DNA of 64,000 bases, taken from positions 1 to 64,000 of the forward strand of contig NZ_PXNN01000014.1 in assembly GCF_003007685.1 (NCBI RefSeq), given 5' to 3'. Shown here piece by piece: positions 28,498 through 39,315 of the stretch. The notes beneath the pieces were generated by a model that saw only the letters and a program-made list of their open reading frames with translations, made no database searches and was not told the origin of the DNA. The DNA comes from Marinobacter halophilus. GTDB lineage: Bacteria; Pseudomonadota; Gammaproteobacteria; Pseudomonadales; Oleiphilaceae. Position 1 is the stretch's first letter. Each line of letters begins with the position of its first letter. The translations under genes were made by a program, and so were the position numbers.

Positions 28498-29847
28498 ATG
28501 CAGATTATTCAAACTGTTCTGGCGCTTGCGTTAACTCTGGGGATTCTGGTTACCCTGCATGAGTATGGGCATTTTTGGGTTGCCCGGCGATTCGGGGTCA
28601 AGGTACTCCGATTTTCCGTGGGCTTTGGTAAGCCACTTTATTCCTGGTATGACCGGCACGGCACCGAATTTGCGATTGCTGCCATTCCGCTGGGTGGCTA
28701 CGTCAAGATGCTGGACGAGCGAGAGGGTCCGGTACCCGAAGAACTGAAAGATCAGGCATTCACGTCAAAACCGCCTTCCCAGCGCATTGCCATCGCCGCC
28801 GCTGGTCCGGTTGCCAATTTCATTTTCGCCATTTTTGCCTACTGGCTGTTAAGTGTTGTGGGTGTCACCAGCGTCGCGCCGATTGTGGGTGAGGTTTCAC
28901 CGGGGAGCGTGGCCGAGCGGGCCGGCCTGCAGCAGGGTATGGAAATACACGGTATCGATGGGCGTCGGGTTACGTCCTGGCGCGACGTCAACATGCGCTT
29001 GCTGGAGCGGGCCGGAGAGCATGGCGAGGTTACCCTTGAGGTGTCCCGAAATGGCGCCAGGGGTACGGTAGAGGGCTCTCTCAATGGTTGGCGCTTGAGC
29101 GACGATGCGCCAAACCCGCTGGCCGAATTCGGAATCACGCCCTGGCGCCCGGCGGTGCCGGCGGTATTGGGACAGGTGATGGCTGATGGCCGGGCCTCGG
29201 CCGCAGGACTGGAAACCGGTGACCGTATCGTTGCGGTCGAGGGTGAGCCGATCGCCGACTGGTTTGCCTTGGTCGAGATCATCCAGAATGCCCCCGAGAC
29301 CGCACTGACATTATCGGTTGAGCGCAATGGCGAACCACGCGAGCTTACCGTGCGTCCGGCGTCCCGGACTCTGGATGATGGCCAAGTCATCGGTTTTGTC
29401 GGCGCCGGGGTAGAGGCCATCGGCTGGCCTGATGAAGTGTTGCGAGAGGTTCGTTATGGCCCATTGGCGGCCATTCCGAATGCGGTCCAGGAAACCTGGT
29501 CGGATACTCGGCTGACCCTGGTCGCCATTAAAAAAATGGCCACCGGGCTGTTGTCGCCCACCAACCTGAGCGGGCCGATTACCATCGCCCGGGTTGCCGA
29601 GGCCAGTGTCAGTTCCGGTTTTGAGGATTTTGTGCGCTTTCTGGCGTACCTGAGTGTCAGCCTGGGCGTGCTCAATCTACTGCCGATCCCGGTTCTGGAT
29701 GGCGGTCACATCGTGTATTACACCATTGAGGCAATCCGCCGTAAGCCAGTGTCTGAACAGGTTCAGGCACTTGGATTACGAATTGGTATGGCTTTGATTC
29801 TGACTTTAATGGTGTTTGCTCTTTACAACGACCTGATGCGGTTGTGA
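28498..29847 (+). CDS. rseP: Site-2 zinc protease RseP
   Basis: A 449-residue inner-membrane intramembrane metalloprotease. The first transmembrane helix carries HEYGH (HExxH) after TLGILVTL, two PDZ domains follow (about 120-200 and 215-300), and the last helices contain NLLPIPVLDGGHIVYY with the LDG zinc ligand. RseP cleaves anti-sigma factor RseA after DegS, releasing sigma-E under envelope stress. The location next to bamA fits, since sigma-E responds to misassembled outer-membrane proteins. Confidence 0.96.
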   Translation: MQIIQTVLALALTLGILVTLHEYGHFWVARRFGVKVLRFSVGFGKPLYSWYDRHGTEFAIAAIPLGGYVKMLDEREGPVPEELKDQAFTSKPPSQRIAIAAAGPVANFIFAIFAYWLLSVVGVTSVAPIVGEVSPGSVAERAGLQQGMEIHGIDGRRVTSWRDVNMRLLERAGEHGEVTLEVSRNGARGTVEGSLNGWRLSDDAPNPLAEFGITPWRPAVPAVLGQVMADGRASAAGLETGDRIVAVEGEPIADWFALVEIIQNAPETALTLSVERNGEPRELTVRPASRTLDDGQVIGFVGAGVEAIGWPDEVLREVRYGPLAAIPNAVQETWSDTRLTLVAIKKMATGLLSPTNLSGPITIARVAEASVSSGFEDFVRFLAYLSVSLGVLNLLPIPVLDGGHIVYYTIEAIRRKPVSEQVQALGLRIGMALILTLMVFALYNDLMRL

Positions 29848-29892
29848 GAATTGCGGGCTCCTTACCGCACATTAACCAGGCGATATAACTGA

Positions 29893-32211
29893 ATGAGACG
29901 TTCCCTTCTAGCTGTAGCCGTTGGCCTAGCCATTACCGCAACTGGTATCAAGCCTGTGTTGGCGGATGAATTCACGGTGGCGGATATCGAGGTAGAAGGC
30001 CTTCAACGGGTTTCGGCGGGCTCTGTATTCTCTGCTTTTCCGGTCAATATCGGTGAAGAGGTGGATGAGACCCGTCTGGCTGCTGCCATCAAGGATCTGT
30101 TCCGGACGGGCCTTTTCACCGATATTGAGGCCAGCCGTGACGCTGGCGTGTTGATTCTTGCGGTTAAGGAGCGGCCATCCATTTCATCCATCGAAATCGA
30201 CGGCAACAAGAATATTGAGACTGATATGTTGATGGATGCCCTCGCCGGTGCCGGGCTTGAAGAGGGGCAGGTGTTTCGGCGGGCAACCCTGGAAAGGCTG
30301 GAGCTGGAAATCCTGCGCTCTTACATTGCTCAGGGCCGCTATAACGCCCGAGTGCGGGCCAGTGCCGAAGAGCTTCCGAGAAACCGGGTGGCGGTTCGCC
30401 TCGATATCAATGAAGGTTCTGTGGCGTCCATTCAGCACCTCAACATCATTGGTAATTCTGATTTTAGTGATGAAGAGCTGATCAGCCTGTTTGAGCTGCG
30501 GACTACCAGTTGGTGGAATTCAATCACTAACAAGGACAAGTACGCGCGGGAGCGCCTGAGCGGTGACCTCGAGTCATTACGGTCCTTCTACCTGGATCGT
30601 GGTTATCTGGATTTCAATGTGGAGTCGAGCCAGGTCTCCATCTCGCCAGACAAACAGCAGGTTTTCATTGCGATTTCTCTGGACGAAGGTCCCCAATACA
30701 CCATCTCTGATGTCCGCCTTCGCGGCGAACTGATTGTTGGTGAGGAAGAGTTGCGCAAACTGATCCCGGTGTCAGAAGGGGATGTGTTTTCCCGCGCTCA
30801 GATGACCGCCATTTCTGAGGCGTTGTCGTTCCGCCTTGGCCGAGAGGGCTATGCCTTCGCCAATGTAAACGCCGTTCCTGAGCCGGGTGAAGATAACACG
30901 GCGGCGGTCACCTTCTTTATTGAGCCCGGTAAGCGCGCGTATGTGCGGCGGGTGAATTTTGGCGGTAACGTTTCTACCAAAGACGAAGTGCTCCGTCAGG
31001 AAATGACTCAGATGGAGGGTGGCATTGCCTCCTCCGACCGTATCGAATTCTCCAAAACCCGCCTTGAGCGGCTGGGCTTCTTCCAGTCGGTGGATGTTGA
31101 GACGGTACCGGTACCGGGGTCTGATGATCTGGTTGATGTGAATTACAGTGTTCAGGAGCAGCCGACCGGCAGCTTGTCGGCGTCGATCGGTTTTTCCCAG
31201 AACTCAGGGATAATCCTGGGTGCGGCGGTGTCAGAGAACAACTTCTTTGGCAGCGGTAAGCGGGTGTCTTTTGGTGTTAATGTCAGTGATGCGGTCAAAA
31301 GCGCCAATGTGTCTTATCTTGATCCGTATTACACCGTTGATGGGGTAAGTCGTGGCTTCAGCCTGTTTGCCCGTGAGACGGATTACGAGGAAGAAGAAAT
31401 TTCATCGTATCTGCTGGACGAGTACGGCGGGCGACTAACCTTCGGTTACCCGACGGATTCAATTACCCGCCTGAATTTCGGGGTGGGAATTACTCAGTCC
31501 AACATCAAAAAAGGTATTTTTTCCGCCCAGGAAGTTGAAACCTTTATTGATGAAGAGGGTGACTCATTCGTCAATTACTTTGTGTTTGGTAACTGGCGCC
31601 GCAGCACGCTTAACCGAGGTGTCCTGCCAACTCGCGGTTACAGCCATTCCCTGTCATTGGACGTGGCGGTACCCGGCAGTGACCTGACCTTCTACAAGGC
31701 CACTCACAGAACTGATTTCTACTACCCGCTGGTTGATACGCAGCGATGGGTTGTCAGGGCTCGGACAGAGGTTGGTTTCGGCGATGGCTACGGTGATCGC
31801 ACACAAATGCCGTTTTTCGAGCATTTCTATTCCGGCGGTTATGGTTCGGTGCGGGGTTTCCGGGCAAACTCCCTCGGTAACCGCGCAGAGCCAGCCGTGG
31901 GTGACCGGTCGGATCCTGATCCGTTTGGCGGAAACTTGTTGACCGAAGCAGGTCTTGAACTGATCTTCCCGACACCATTCGCTGGCGATACGCGTTCAAT
32001 GCGCACCTCTGTGTTCCTCGACGCGGGTCAGGTGTTCGATACTGCCCGGAACTTTGATCCTGAAGCGGGTGAAGTGCGGGCCTCGGCCGGTATCAGCTTC
32101 CAATGGATTACCGCCGTGGGCCCGCTTGCGTTCAGTTTGGCGAAACCGCTTAATGACAAAACAGGTGACGATACCCAGGTATTCCAGTTCTCCCTGGGGC
32201 AGACTTTCTGA
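29893..32211 (+). CDS. bamA: Outer membrane protein assembly factor BamA
   Basis: A 772-residue Omp85 protein: signal peptide (about 1-24, ending VLADE), five POTRA domains in the periplasm (about 25-420), then a 16-strand beta-barrel with the conserved loop-6 VRGF motif (GGYGSVRGFRANSLG) and a terminal Phe (QFSLGQTF) as the barrel signal. BamA inserts beta-barrel proteins into the outer membrane. It is followed by its periplasmic chaperone skp. Confidence 0.97.
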   Translation: MRRSLLAVAVGLAITATGIKPVLADEFTVADIEVEGLQRVSAGSVFSAFPVNIGEEVDETRLAAAIKDLFRTGLFTDIEASRDAGVLILAVKERPSISSIEIDGNKNIETDMLMDALAGAGLEEGQVFRRATLERLELEILRSYIAQGRYNARVRASAEELPRNRVAVRLDINEGSVASIQHLNIIGNSDFSDEELISLFELRTTSWWNSITNKDKYARERLSGDLESLRSFYLDRGYLDFNVESSQVSISPDKQQVFIAISLDEGPQYTISDVRLRGELIVGEEELRKLIPVSEGDVFSRAQMTAISEALSFRLGREGYAFANVNAVPEPGEDNTAAVTFFIEPGKRAYVRRVNFGGNVSTKDEVLRQEMTQMEGGIASSDRIEFSKTRLERLGFFQSVDVETVPVPGSDDLVDVNYSVQEQPTGSLSASIGFSQNSGIILGAAVSENNFFGSGKRVSFGVNVSDAVKSANVSYLDPYYTVDGVSRGFSLFARETDYEEEEISSYLLDEYGGRLTFGYPTDSITRLNFGVGITQSNIKKGIFSAQEVETFIDEEGDSFVNYFVFGNWRRSTLNRGVLPTRGYSHSLSLDVAVPGSDLTFYKATHRTDFYYPLVDTQRWVVRARTEVGFGDGYGDRTQMPFFEHFYSGGYGSVRGFRANSLGNRAEPAVGDRSDPDPFGGNLLTEAGLELIFPTPFAGDTRSMRTSVFLDAGQVFDTARNFDPEAGEVRASAGISFQWITAVGPLAFSLAKPLNDKTGDDTQVFQFSLGQTF

Positions 32212-32255
32212 TAGCAGTGCACAAAAAAACAAAGGATGAAACACAGGAGATTTTC

Positions 32256-32753
32256 ATGAAACGTCTATCTGCCATTATTGGCGCAACTCTGATGGCATTC
32301 TCGCTGCAAGCTGCAGCGGAAACCCGTATTGGTGTGGTTGATCTGCGCCAGGCGCTGTTCTCTTCCAATGACGCCCAGGTCTTTAGCCAAAAGCTTCAGC
32401 AGGATTTCGCGGGCGAAGAGGCAAAGGTGCGGGAAGCTCAGGAAAAGGCCAGAACGCTCAAGGATCGTCTCGAAAAAGATGGTGCCATGATGAACGAGAG
32501 CGAACGCAACAAGCTTGCCGGTGAGTTCCAGGAAACCGTTCAGGAATTTAACTTCCTGAAGCAGCGTCTCGACAGCACCGTGGCCCAGCGCAAGCAGCAG
32601 TTCCTTGAGAGTGCGCGCCCGGAAGTGGATGAGGCTGTCAAAGAGCTATTGGGTGAGCACAATCTTGATCTGATTCTGCCCAGCGAAGCAGTGGTCTACG
32701 TTAAGCCGGAGATGAACCTCACCTCCGAGCTTCTGGAAAAACTGAACCGCTGA
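32256..32753 (+). CDS. skp: Periplasmic chaperone Skp/OmpH
   Basis: Encodes 165 residues from ATG 32256 with CAGGAGA upstream. The signal peptide ends at QAAAE. The mature part starts TRIGVVDLRQALFSSNDAQ and continues as long charged helices (AKVREAQEKARTLKDRLEK) that form the tentacles of the Skp trimer. Skp carries unfolded outer-membrane proteins through the periplasm to the Bam complex encoded just upstream. The order bamA-skp-lpxD is conserved. Confidence 0.94.
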   Translation: MKRLSAIIGATLMAFSLQAAAETRIGVVDLRQALFSSNDAQVFSQKLQQDFAGEEAKVREAQEKARTLKDRLEKDGAMMNESERNKLAGEFQETVQEFNFLKQRLDSTVAQRKQQFLESARPEVDEAVKELLGEHNLDLILPSEAVVYVKPEMNLTSELLEKLNR

Positions 32754-32795
32754 TTGAAACAAATGCCCCCGGCTGGCGGGATTCGGAGAAGGTTA

Positions 32796-33821
32796 ATGAC
32801 GACGAAATCTTACAGCCTCCAGGAGCTGGCAAAGGCTCTGGGCGCAGAACTCAAAGGCGATCCAGATACCCGCATTTCCGGACTGGCCACATTGCAGGCT
32901 GCCGGCCCGGGAACTATCAGTTTTCTTGCCAACCCGGCCTATGGAAAATACCTGAAAGAAACCAGGGCATCCGCCGTTATTGTCTCGCCAGCGGCGGCTG
33001 ATGATGCTCAGACCAATGTCCTGTTACTGGACAACCCTTACCTGGGCTATGCTCGCCTCAGCCACTGGTTTGACCCTGCACCGGTTGCGTCGGCCGGGGT
33101 TCACCCAACTGCCGTGATTGACACCTCAGTGGTGGTTCCTGAAACCTCCAGCATTGGCGCCCATGTTGTGATCGAGGCGGATGCGCAGGTTGGCGAACAC
33201 GTCGTTATCGGCGCCGGCTCGTTTGTCGGTGCGCGCACACAGATCGGTGATCATTCCATTCTCTGTCCGAGAGTGACCCTGGCCCATGACGTCGTCATAG
33301 GCCAGCGTTGCCTTATTCTCAGCGGCGCGGTGATTGGTTCGGACGGCTTCGGCTTTGCCATCGATCAAGGCGTATGGCACCGCATTGCGCAGGTGGGCGG
33401 TGTCGTTCTGGGCAACGATGTTGAAATTGGTGCGAATACCACGATTGATCGTGGAGCTTTGGATAGTACGGTCATCGGTAACGGTGTGAAGATCGATAAC
33501 CTGGTTCAGATCGGTCACAACGTCTCCATCGGTGATCACAGTGCCATGGCTGCGACGGTGGCTGTCGCCGGCAGCACCCGAATTGGTAGCCACTGCGTTT
33601 TCGGTGGTGCCTCTGGTATTGCCGGCCACCTTGAGATTGCCGATCAGGTCCAGCTTACCGGAATGACCATGGTCACCGGGGATATTCCGGAGCCCGGGGT
33701 GTATTCCTCTGGAACCGGTTTTGACAGCAACCGCCAATGGCGAAAAAATGCGGTACGCTTCAGGCAGTTGGATGTACTGGCCAGAAGAATCAAAGAACTG
33801 GAAAAGCAATTAAAGGGCTGA
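32796..33821 (+). CDS. lpxD: UDP-3-O-(3-hydroxyacyl)glucosamine N-acyltransferase
   Basis: Encodes 341 residues from ATG 32796 with GGAGAAGG upstream. LpxD adds the second hydroxyacyl chain in lipid A synthesis. The N-terminal uridine-binding domain includes [17 protein letters not shown]. The left-handed beta-helix of hexapeptide repeats follows, with the catalytic His in [14 protein letters not shown]. The length matches the family (about 340-350). Confidence 0.97.
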   Translation: MTTKSYSLQELAKALGAELKGDPDTRISGLATLQAAGPGTISFLANPAYGKYLKETRASAVIVSPAAADDAQTNVLLLDNPYLGYARLSHWFDPAPVASAGVHPTAVIDTSVVVPETSSIGAHVVIEADAQVGEHVVIGAGSFVGARTQIGDHSILCPRVTLAHDVVIGQRCLILSGAVIGSDGFGFAIDQGVWHRIAQVGGVVLGNDVEIGANTTIDRGALDSTVIGNGVKIDNLVQIGHNVSIGDHSAMAATVAVAGSTRIGSHCVFGGASGIAGHLEIADQVQLTGMTMVTGDIPEPGVYSSGTGFDSNRQWRKNAVRFRQLDVLARRIKELEKQLKG

Positions 33822-33832
33822 GGCCGATCGAC

Positions 33833-34270
33833 ATGATGAAAATTGATGAAATTCTCGAGTATCTGCCACATCGTTACCCTTTTTTGCTGGTTGATCGTGT
33901 AACCGAGGTCGAAAAGGGCAAATCGATCAAGGGATACAAGAATATTTCCTTCAATGAGCCGTTTTTTACCGGGCACTTTCCCAATAATCCGATTATGCCC
34001 GGTGTACTGATCATCGAAGCGATGGCCCAGCTGTCGGGAATTCTCGGTTTTGTGACCGTGGAACGGAAACCCTCAGATGGCGTGATACAATATCTGGCTG
34101 GTTCCAGCAAAGCGCGCTTCAAGCGCCCCGTGCTGCCCGGAGATCGCATGGATATGGAGTCTGTGTTTTTATCCGGCAAGCGCGGTATCTGGAAATTTGA
34201 GTGCCGCGCCCTGGTCGACGGTGAAGTCGTGTGCGTGGCCGAAATATTGACCGCTGAGAGAGAAGTTTGA
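33833..34270 (+). CDS. fabZ: 3-hydroxyacyl-[acyl-carrier-protein] dehydratase
   Basis: Encodes 145 residues from ATG 33833 (a second ATG follows at 33836). It is a hot-dog-fold dehydratase of fatty acid elongation, which draws on the same hydroxyacyl-ACP pool used by LpxA and LpxD. The active-site stretch [16 protein letters not shown] has the catalytic His, and [10 protein letters not shown] carries the Glu. Its TGA overlaps the ATG of lpxA by one base. Confidence 0.97.
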   Translation: MMKIDEILEYLPHRYPFLLVDRVTEVEKGKSIKGYKNISFNEPFFTGHFPNNPIMPGVLIIEAMAQLSGILGFVTVERKPSDGVIQYLAGSSKARFKRPVLPGDRMDMESVFLSGKRGIWKFECRALVDGEVVCVAEILTAEREV

Positions 34271-35061
34271 TGGCGACAAATGACTGGTCGGGTGTCCATC
34301 CTCAGGCGATTGTGGACCCATCAGCCAAACTGGCGGATAACGTGACCGTTGGTCCCTGGAGTTACGTGGGTCCTGGCGTTGAAATAGGTGAGGGCACCGA
34401 CATCCTGTCTCACGTAGTGATCAAAGGCCCAACGGTCATTGGTCGCAACAACCGCATATTTCAGTTCTCCAGTATCGGAGAAGAATGCCAGGATAAGAAG
34501 TATGCCGGTGAGCCTACCACTCTGGTTATTGGCGACGATAATGTTATTCGTGAAAACTGCACCATTCATCGCGGCACCATTCAGGATCGAGGTGAAACCC
34601 GGATCGGCAGTGGTAATCTGTTGATGGCTTATGTGCATGTTGCCCACGACTGCTGTATTGGCAATAACACCATTCTGGCCAATTGTGCCACCCTGGCAGG
34701 TCATGTCACGGTAGGCGATTACGCCATATTGGGTGGTGGCACCATGGTGCACCAGTTCTGTCATATAGGTCCGCACAGTATGGCTGCTGGTGGCAGCATC
34801 ATTCTGAAAGATATTCCGGCCTACGTGATGGCCAGTGGTCAGTCTGCTCAGCCCCACGGCATGAACGTAGAAGGCCTGAAGCGTCGAGGCTTCAGCAAAG
34901 AAATACTGCTTACCCTGCGTCGCGCCTATAAGGTGATCTATCGTCAGGGCCTGACTACTGAGCAGGCACTGGAAGAGCTTGAACAGGCCTTTCCCGACGT
35001 GCCGGAGGTTCGCCCGCTGATCGACTCGCTCCGGAGAGCGGATCGCGGCATCATCCGCTGA
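34270..35061 (+). CDS. lpxA: UDP-N-acetylglucosamine acyltransferase
   Basis: A 263-residue enzyme of the first step of lipid A synthesis. The hexapeptide beta-helix includes VHPQAIVDPSAKLADNVTVG, IHRGTIQDRGETRIG and YVHVAHDCCIGNN, where the His is the catalytic base. The C-terminal helical part has MNVEGLKRRGFS. The start is ATG 34270, overlapping fabZ in TGATG. Confidence 0.97.
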   Translation: MATNDWSGVHPQAIVDPSAKLADNVTVGPWSYVGPGVEIGEGTDILSHVVIKGPTVIGRNNRIFQFSSIGEECQDKKYAGEPTTLVIGDDNVIRENCTIHRGTIQDRGETRIGSGNLLMAYVHVAHDCCIGNNTILANCATLAGHVTVGDYAILGGGTMVHQFCHIGPHSMAAGGSIILKDIPAYVMASGQSAQPHGMNVEGLKRRGFSKEILLTLRRAYKVIYRQGLTTEQALEELEQAFPDVPEVRPLIDSLRRADRGIIR

Positions 35062-35079
35062 TCTGGCTGGAGGTTGCCG

Positions 35080-36258
35080 GTGCCAAACTCTCAGACTGAT
35101 CTGGTCAGTGATCGCAAGCTGACGGTTGCGATTATCGCAGGTGAAGCATCGGGGGATATCCTTGGTGCGGGGCTGATCCAATCGCTTCGCAAACGTTACC
35201 CGAATGCCCGCTTCGTCGGTATCGGGGGTGATGAGATGGTCGCTGAAGGTTTCCATTCGTTGGTGCCTATGGAGCGACTGTCGGTGATGGGCTTGGTAGA
35301 AGTGGTGGGGCGCATTCGGGAGCTGTTCAGCATCCGCGCCCGACTACTGGATTTCTTTTTTAAAACTCCTCCTGATGTGGTTATTGGCATTGATTCTCCG
35401 GACTTTACCCTGGCAATTGAGCGCCGCTGCCGGGAGGCCGGTATTCCCTCGGTACACTATGTCAGCCCGTCGGTTTGGGCCTGGCGTCAGAAACGCATTT
35501 TCAAAATTGCCAAATCTGTTGATCTGATGCTGACGCTTTTTCCCTTTGAGGCGCGTTTCTACGAGGAGCATCAGGTGCCCGTGGCATTCGTGGGGCACCC
35601 ATTGGCGGATCGCATTGCCATGAAAACTGATACTCGCGCTGCACGAGAGAGTCTTGGTCTGGATGTCGACAAACCTGTGCTGGCGGTATTGCCCGGTAGC
35701 CGGGGAGGTGAGGTGGAGCGGCTGGGCACCCTGTTCCTGGAAGCCTCGCGCTGGCTTCAGTGCCACCGGCCAGATATTCAGCTGGTTATCCCCTGCGTAA
35801 ACCGGGACCGGGAGAGACAGGTGCAGGGCCTGGTGGAGTCGCTCGAGGTCAAGCTGCCGGTCACCCTCGTTCGGGGCCGTTCTCGGGAGGTGATGGCCGC
35901 CAGCGACGTGGTCTTGCTGGCCTCCGGAACTGCAACCCTTGAAGCCATGTTACTGAAAAAGCCGATGGTGGTCGGTTATCGCCTGAGTAACTTCAGCTTC
36001 AAGCTGCTTTCAAAGCTGGTCAAGGTGCCGTGGGTGGCTTTGCCAAACCTGCTTGCCCAGAAACAGCTGGTGCCCGAACTGCTGCAGGATGATGCAACGC
36101 CAGAGGCGCTGGGTGCGGCGGTGCTGGAGCGGCTCGAGGACGAACAGGGACGACTTCGCCTGAATGAGGCTTTCTCGGAACTGCACGAATCGCTCAGGCA
36201 GAATGCTGACGAACGAGCTGCGTCGGCAATTTCGGATCTGCTGGAGAGCAGGCGCTAA
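35080..36258 (+). CDS. lpxB: Lipid A disaccharide synthase
   Basis: Encodes 392 residues from GTG 35080, chosen because TGGAGG sits six bases upstream; TTG 35074 is the alternative. LpxB joins UDP-2,3-diacylglucosamine and lipid X. It is a GT-B family 19 glycosyltransferase with [16 protein letters not shown] at the N-terminus, [21 protein letters not shown] and [13 protein letters not shown]. The stop overlaps the rnhB start by one base. Confidence 0.96.
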   Translation: MPNSQTDLVSDRKLTVAIIAGEASGDILGAGLIQSLRKRYPNARFVGIGGDEMVAEGFHSLVPMERLSVMGLVEVVGRIRELFSIRARLLDFFFKTPPDVVIGIDSPDFTLAIERRCREAGIPSVHYVSPSVWAWRQKRIFKIAKSVDLMLTLFPFEARFYEEHQVPVAFVGHPLADRIAMKTDTRAARESLGLDVDKPVLAVLPGSRGGEVERLGTLFLEASRWLQCHRPDIQLVIPCVNRDRERQVQGLVESLEVKLPVTLVRGRSREVMAASDVVLLASGTATLEAMLLKKPMVVGYRLSNFSFKLLSKLVKVPWVALPNLLAQKQLVPELLQDDATPEALGAAVLERLEDEQGRLRLNEAFSELHESLRQNADERAASAISDLLESRR

Positions 36259-36944
36259 TGGCCGGCAAAGAGCTGCCACCGTTCGAGTGTGAATACCTGG
36301 GTTGGCGCCTGGCGGGCGTGGATGAGGTTGGTCGCGGCCCTTTGATTGGCGCGGTGGTTACTGCCGCCGTGATCCTGGATCCGGCACGCCCGATTGAGGG
36401 GCTGGCCGACTCCAAAAAGCTGACCGAGAAGCGGCGCCTGAAACTCTACGATGAAATCGTCGATAAGGCCGCCACCTGGAGTCTGGGTCGCTGTGAATCT
36501 TCTGAAATAGACCGGCTGAACATTTTCCAGGCCACCATGCTCGCCATGAAGCGGGCTGTTGAGGGGCTCACTATCCAGCCGGAATATGTTCTGGTGGATG
36601 GTAACCGTTGCCCCAACTGGGCCTGGCCTTCCGAGCCCGTGATCAAGGGCGACAGCCGGGTATCGGCCATCAGTGCTGCGTCGATCATTGCCAAAGTCAC
36701 CCGTGACCGGGAAATGGAGGTACTTGAGCAGAAGTATCCGGGCTTTGGCCTGGCGCAGCACAAAGGTTACCCCACACCGGTGCATCTTGAAGCGCTGATG
36801 CGGCTTGGCGCAACTCCGGAACACCGCCGGTCTTTCCGTCCGGTACAGGAGGCTATCGACACCGTCGGGTTGTTCCAAAGTGATACCCAGGACCAACGCC
36901 ACGAACTGGCCTATCCGGTGGATCTGTTTGAAAATATGGGTTGA
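36258..36944 (+). CDS. rnhB: Ribonuclease HII
   Basis: A 228-residue enzyme that removes ribonucleotides misincorporated in DNA and RNA from RNA-DNA hybrids. The catalytic DE pair is in [15 protein letters not shown], with further Asp residues in [10 protein letters not shown] and in VTRDREM. The C-terminus (about 20 residues after FRPVQEAID) is slightly longer than in E. coli RnhB. In many gammaproteobacteria dnaE follows rnhB; here an initiator tRNA follows instead. Confidence 0.96.
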   Translation: MAGKELPPFECEYLGWRLAGVDEVGRGPLIGAVVTAAVILDPARPIEGLADSKKLTEKRRLKLYDEIVDKAATWSLGRCESSEIDRLNIFQATMLAMKRAVEGLTIQPEYVLVDGNRCPNWAWPSEPVIKGDSRVSAISAASIIAKVTRDREMEVLEQKYPGFGLAQHKGYPTPVHLEALMRLGATPEHRRSFRPVQEAIDTVGLFQSDTQDQRHELAYPVDLFENMG

Positions 36945-36969
36945 CAGGCTCGGAGGGTGGCTGTAATAT
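36941..36969 (+). promoter_or_regulatory. Sigma-70 promoter of the initiator tRNA
   Basis: The consensus -35 TTGACA (36941-36946) and -10 TAATAT (36964-36969) are separated by exactly 17 bp, followed by a GC-containing discriminator (TTGCGCC). The -35 box overlaps the rnhB stop codon (TGA, 36942-36944). Confidence 0.88.
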
Positions 36970-37017
36970 TTGCGCCACGTTGATCGGGGTTAGCCCCGAA
37001 GACAACAACCGGTTTGA

Positions 37018-37094
<77 letters not shown>

Positions 37095-37103
37095 TATAAA
37101 AGA

Positions 37104-37138
37104 AAGGCAGATCAGTTACTTACTGGTCTGCCTTTTTT
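37104..37138 (+). terminator. Rho-independent terminator after tRNA-fMet
   Basis: GGCAGATCAG (37106-37115) pairs with CTGGTCTGCC (37123-37132) with one G-T pair, a 7-nt loop and a T6 tail (37133-37138). Confidence 0.92.
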
Positions 37139-37461
37139 GTGTCTGGACCCGCAGTTAAGTGCCAGATGACCGTCATTCATTTTTTTTGCACAAGGTCTTA
37201 TCCGCTATCCTGATAGCGGAGTACCCTTCAGATTTCCCCGATTCCATCCCTGGACTCAGCTTTTCATGTCTGTGCTTTCGCTTCACTGCGCCTTGTGAAG
37301 CTCCAGAAGATCACCTGCCATACACTGAAATAATCTCCAGAGCATTTCGGTTGCATCAAAGCCTGTTCGTTGTGCTGTTTCTTTGTAGAGCAGGGTTGAA
37401 ACTCTGCCGCCCGGGCGGATTGGCTCAGAAAAGGGAGGCGTGATGCTGTCTGAAAGGTCGG
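37139..37461. other. Intergenic region with a 20-bp palindrome
   Basis: No convincing gene was found; the open frame 37159-37443 has no recognisable coding character. The region holds a perfect 9-bp inverted repeat with a 2-bp centre, TCCGCTATC-CT-GATAGCGGA (37201-37220), and the 12-bp palindrome CCGCCCGGGCGG (37407-37418). A good ribosome-binding site, GGGAGG at about 37433, precedes ATG 37443, which appears to be the original start of the now damaged chemoreceptor gene. Confidence 0.5.
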
Positions 37462-39228
37462 GTGCCACTTTTTCAGACGAAGGCCAAGCGCGTGGAAAGT
37501 TCCCTGGCCCTATTGACGGCCAGAGGCCAACAGCTCGGGGCGCCGAGAATAGGGGGGTACGAGGCGGTTGCCGGTAAGGAGGCCCCTGCGCTCTTTCTCG
37601 GTGATACGCTGATCAACAACAACTACGGCCTGGTGGATGGTGTCACCGCAGTGATGGGCGGAACTGCCACTCTCTTTGTGAAGCATGACCGCGACTATGT
37701 CCGCGTGTCCACCAACGTAAAGAAGCAGGACGGTTCACGAGCCACAGGTACCACGCTGAATCTCAACGGCGCTGCCGGGCAAGCCATCCAGCGTGGAGAA
37801 GCCTATTTTGGCCAGGTGGAAATTCTCGGTAATCCCTACCTTACCGCCTACAGCCCTATGCTTAACCAGGCCGGCGAGACCGTTGGTATCTGGTACGTGG
37901 GCTACTCAGCCGACCTGACGGAATTGAGCAACGCCATTGCCTCAGCCCGCCTGCTGGACAAAGGCTTTGTTGCGCTTGTAGGTGATCAGGGTGAGGTGCG
38001 AATGCATTCGGATGTAATCGAGATCGGCAAGATTAACGAGATTCTGGAGACCACCCCGGACGATTGGCAGCTTGAGCAGACGGCCTTCGAACCCTGGGGT
38101 TACAGCGTTGTTACCGGCTACGCAACGGACGAAGTGTCCGGCATGGTCTGGGCACAGACCACTCGCGCCGTGTTGATGATCGCCGTTGGCGGCCTTGTCA
38201 TTATCGGCTGCCTCGGGGTGCTGGTGCAGCTGGTCATTGCCAGACCGCTACAGAAGATGAACGAGGCCATCAATGACATTGCTGAGGGAGAGGGAGACCT
38301 TACTGCCCGTTTCAATCCGACCACAACCAACGAGTTGGGGCTGATGGCCAAGGGCTTTGATAAGCTGATAGACCGGCTGCAAACCACGATTATGGACACC
38401 AAGGGCTCGACCCAAAGCCTGCTGGATGCATCCGGAAATCTCAAAACAATCGCCTCGGAATCCGAATCGGTAATTTACCGTCAAAACCAGCAAACGGAGC
38501 AAGTGGCGACCGCCATGAACGAAATGAGCGCGACCGCACAAACCGTTGCCGAAAGTGCTGCACGGGCAGAGAATTTGGCCAAGGAAGCCGATCACTGCGC
38601 CGAAAACGGACAAGTTCTGATTGAGGAAACCACCCGAACCATAGCCAAACAACTTGAGAATGGCGAGCGCTCGACCAGTTCTAGTGCATTACTCAAAAAT
38701 GCCTCTGAAAACATAGGCAGTATTCTATCTGTTATCGAGAACATTTCCGGGCAGACTAATCTTCTTGCCCTGAATGCTGCGATTGAGGCCGCCAGAGCCG
38801 GCGAACATGGCCGTGGTTTTGCCGTGGTTTCGGACGAGGTGCGGAGTCTCGCCAGGCGGACCCAGGATTCCGTCAAGGAAATCCAGGATCAGATTCAATA
38901 CTTGCAGGAAGGTGTCAAGAGTGTGGTGGCAGTGATCATCGATGGCAGTCGGCTTGCCGAAGAAGCCAATGGTACGATCATGGAGACCGGAGCGGCTATT
39001 GAGCAGTTACGCACGGGTGTTCGTGCCATCCGCGACACTAACATTGAAATGGCCAGTGCTGCAGAGCAGCAAAGCCAGGTGTCTGAGGACATTAATAAGC
39101 GACTTGAGGAAATTCGGCAAATGGCGGGCGTGAGCGACGAAAATTCTGCGTCTACCAACGAGGCGGCGGAGAATGTGAGGACCGTGGTTGAGCAATTGCA
39201 GGCCAAACTCGACCACTACAAAACCTGA
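37462..39228 (+). CDS. Methyl-accepting chemotaxis protein lacking its first membrane helix (probable 5' deletion)
   Basis: The open frame (588 residues from GTG 37462) has a Cache-like periplasmic sensor ([17 protein letters not shown], then [17 protein letters not shown] and [20 protein letters not shown]), one transmembrane helix (about 230-255, [17 protein letters not shown]), a HAMP domain, and a full signalling domain with the tip [21 protein letters not shown] receptor of this type needs a signal-anchor helix before the Cache domain, and none is present. The GTG has no ribosome-binding site, while ATG 37443 behind GGGAGG is in a different frame. Together these suggest a deletion removed the first helix and shifted the frame. 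Probably a pseudogene or a non-exported receptor. Confidence 0.8.
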   Translation: MPLFQTKAKRVESSLALLTARGQQLGAPRIGGYEAVAGKEAPALFLGDTLINNNYGLVDGVTAVMGGTATLFVKHDRDYVRVSTNVKKQDGSRATGTTLNLNGAAGQAIQRGEAYFGQVEILGNPYLTAYSPMLNQAGETVGIWYVGYSADLTELSNAIASARLLDKGFVALVGDQGEVRMHSDVIEIGKINEILETTPDDWQLEQTAFEPWGYSVVTGYATDEVSGMVWAQTTRAVLMIAVGGLVIIGCLGVLVQLVIARPLQKMNEAINDIAEGEGDLTARFNPTTTNELGLMAKGFDKLIDRLQTTIMDTKGSTQSLLDASGNLKTIASESESVIYRQNQQTEQVATAMNEMSATAQTVAESAARAENLAKEADHCAENGQVLIEETTRTIAKQLENGERSTSSSALLKNASENIGSILSVIENISGQTNLLALNAAIEAARAGEHGRGFAVVSDEVRSLARRTQDSVKEIQDQIQYLQEGVKSVVAVIIDGSRLAEEANGTIMETGAAIEQLRTGVRAIRDTNIEMASAAEQQSQVSEDINKRLEEIRQMAGVSDENSASTNEAAENVRTVVEQLQAKLDHYKT

Positions 39229-39315
39229 CGTTTCAGGCGCATTGCGCCCGCATCGAACCGGCTCGATTTGGGAAGCAAAATTCCGCTCGCAACGGTAAGC
39301 TCATCAAGCCCGGAT

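Noticed and set aside
37159..37443. 94-residue open frame between tRNA-fMet and the chemoreceptor
   Set aside because: No ribosome-binding site or recognisable motif; the region contains palindromes and the 5' remains of the chemoreceptor gene.
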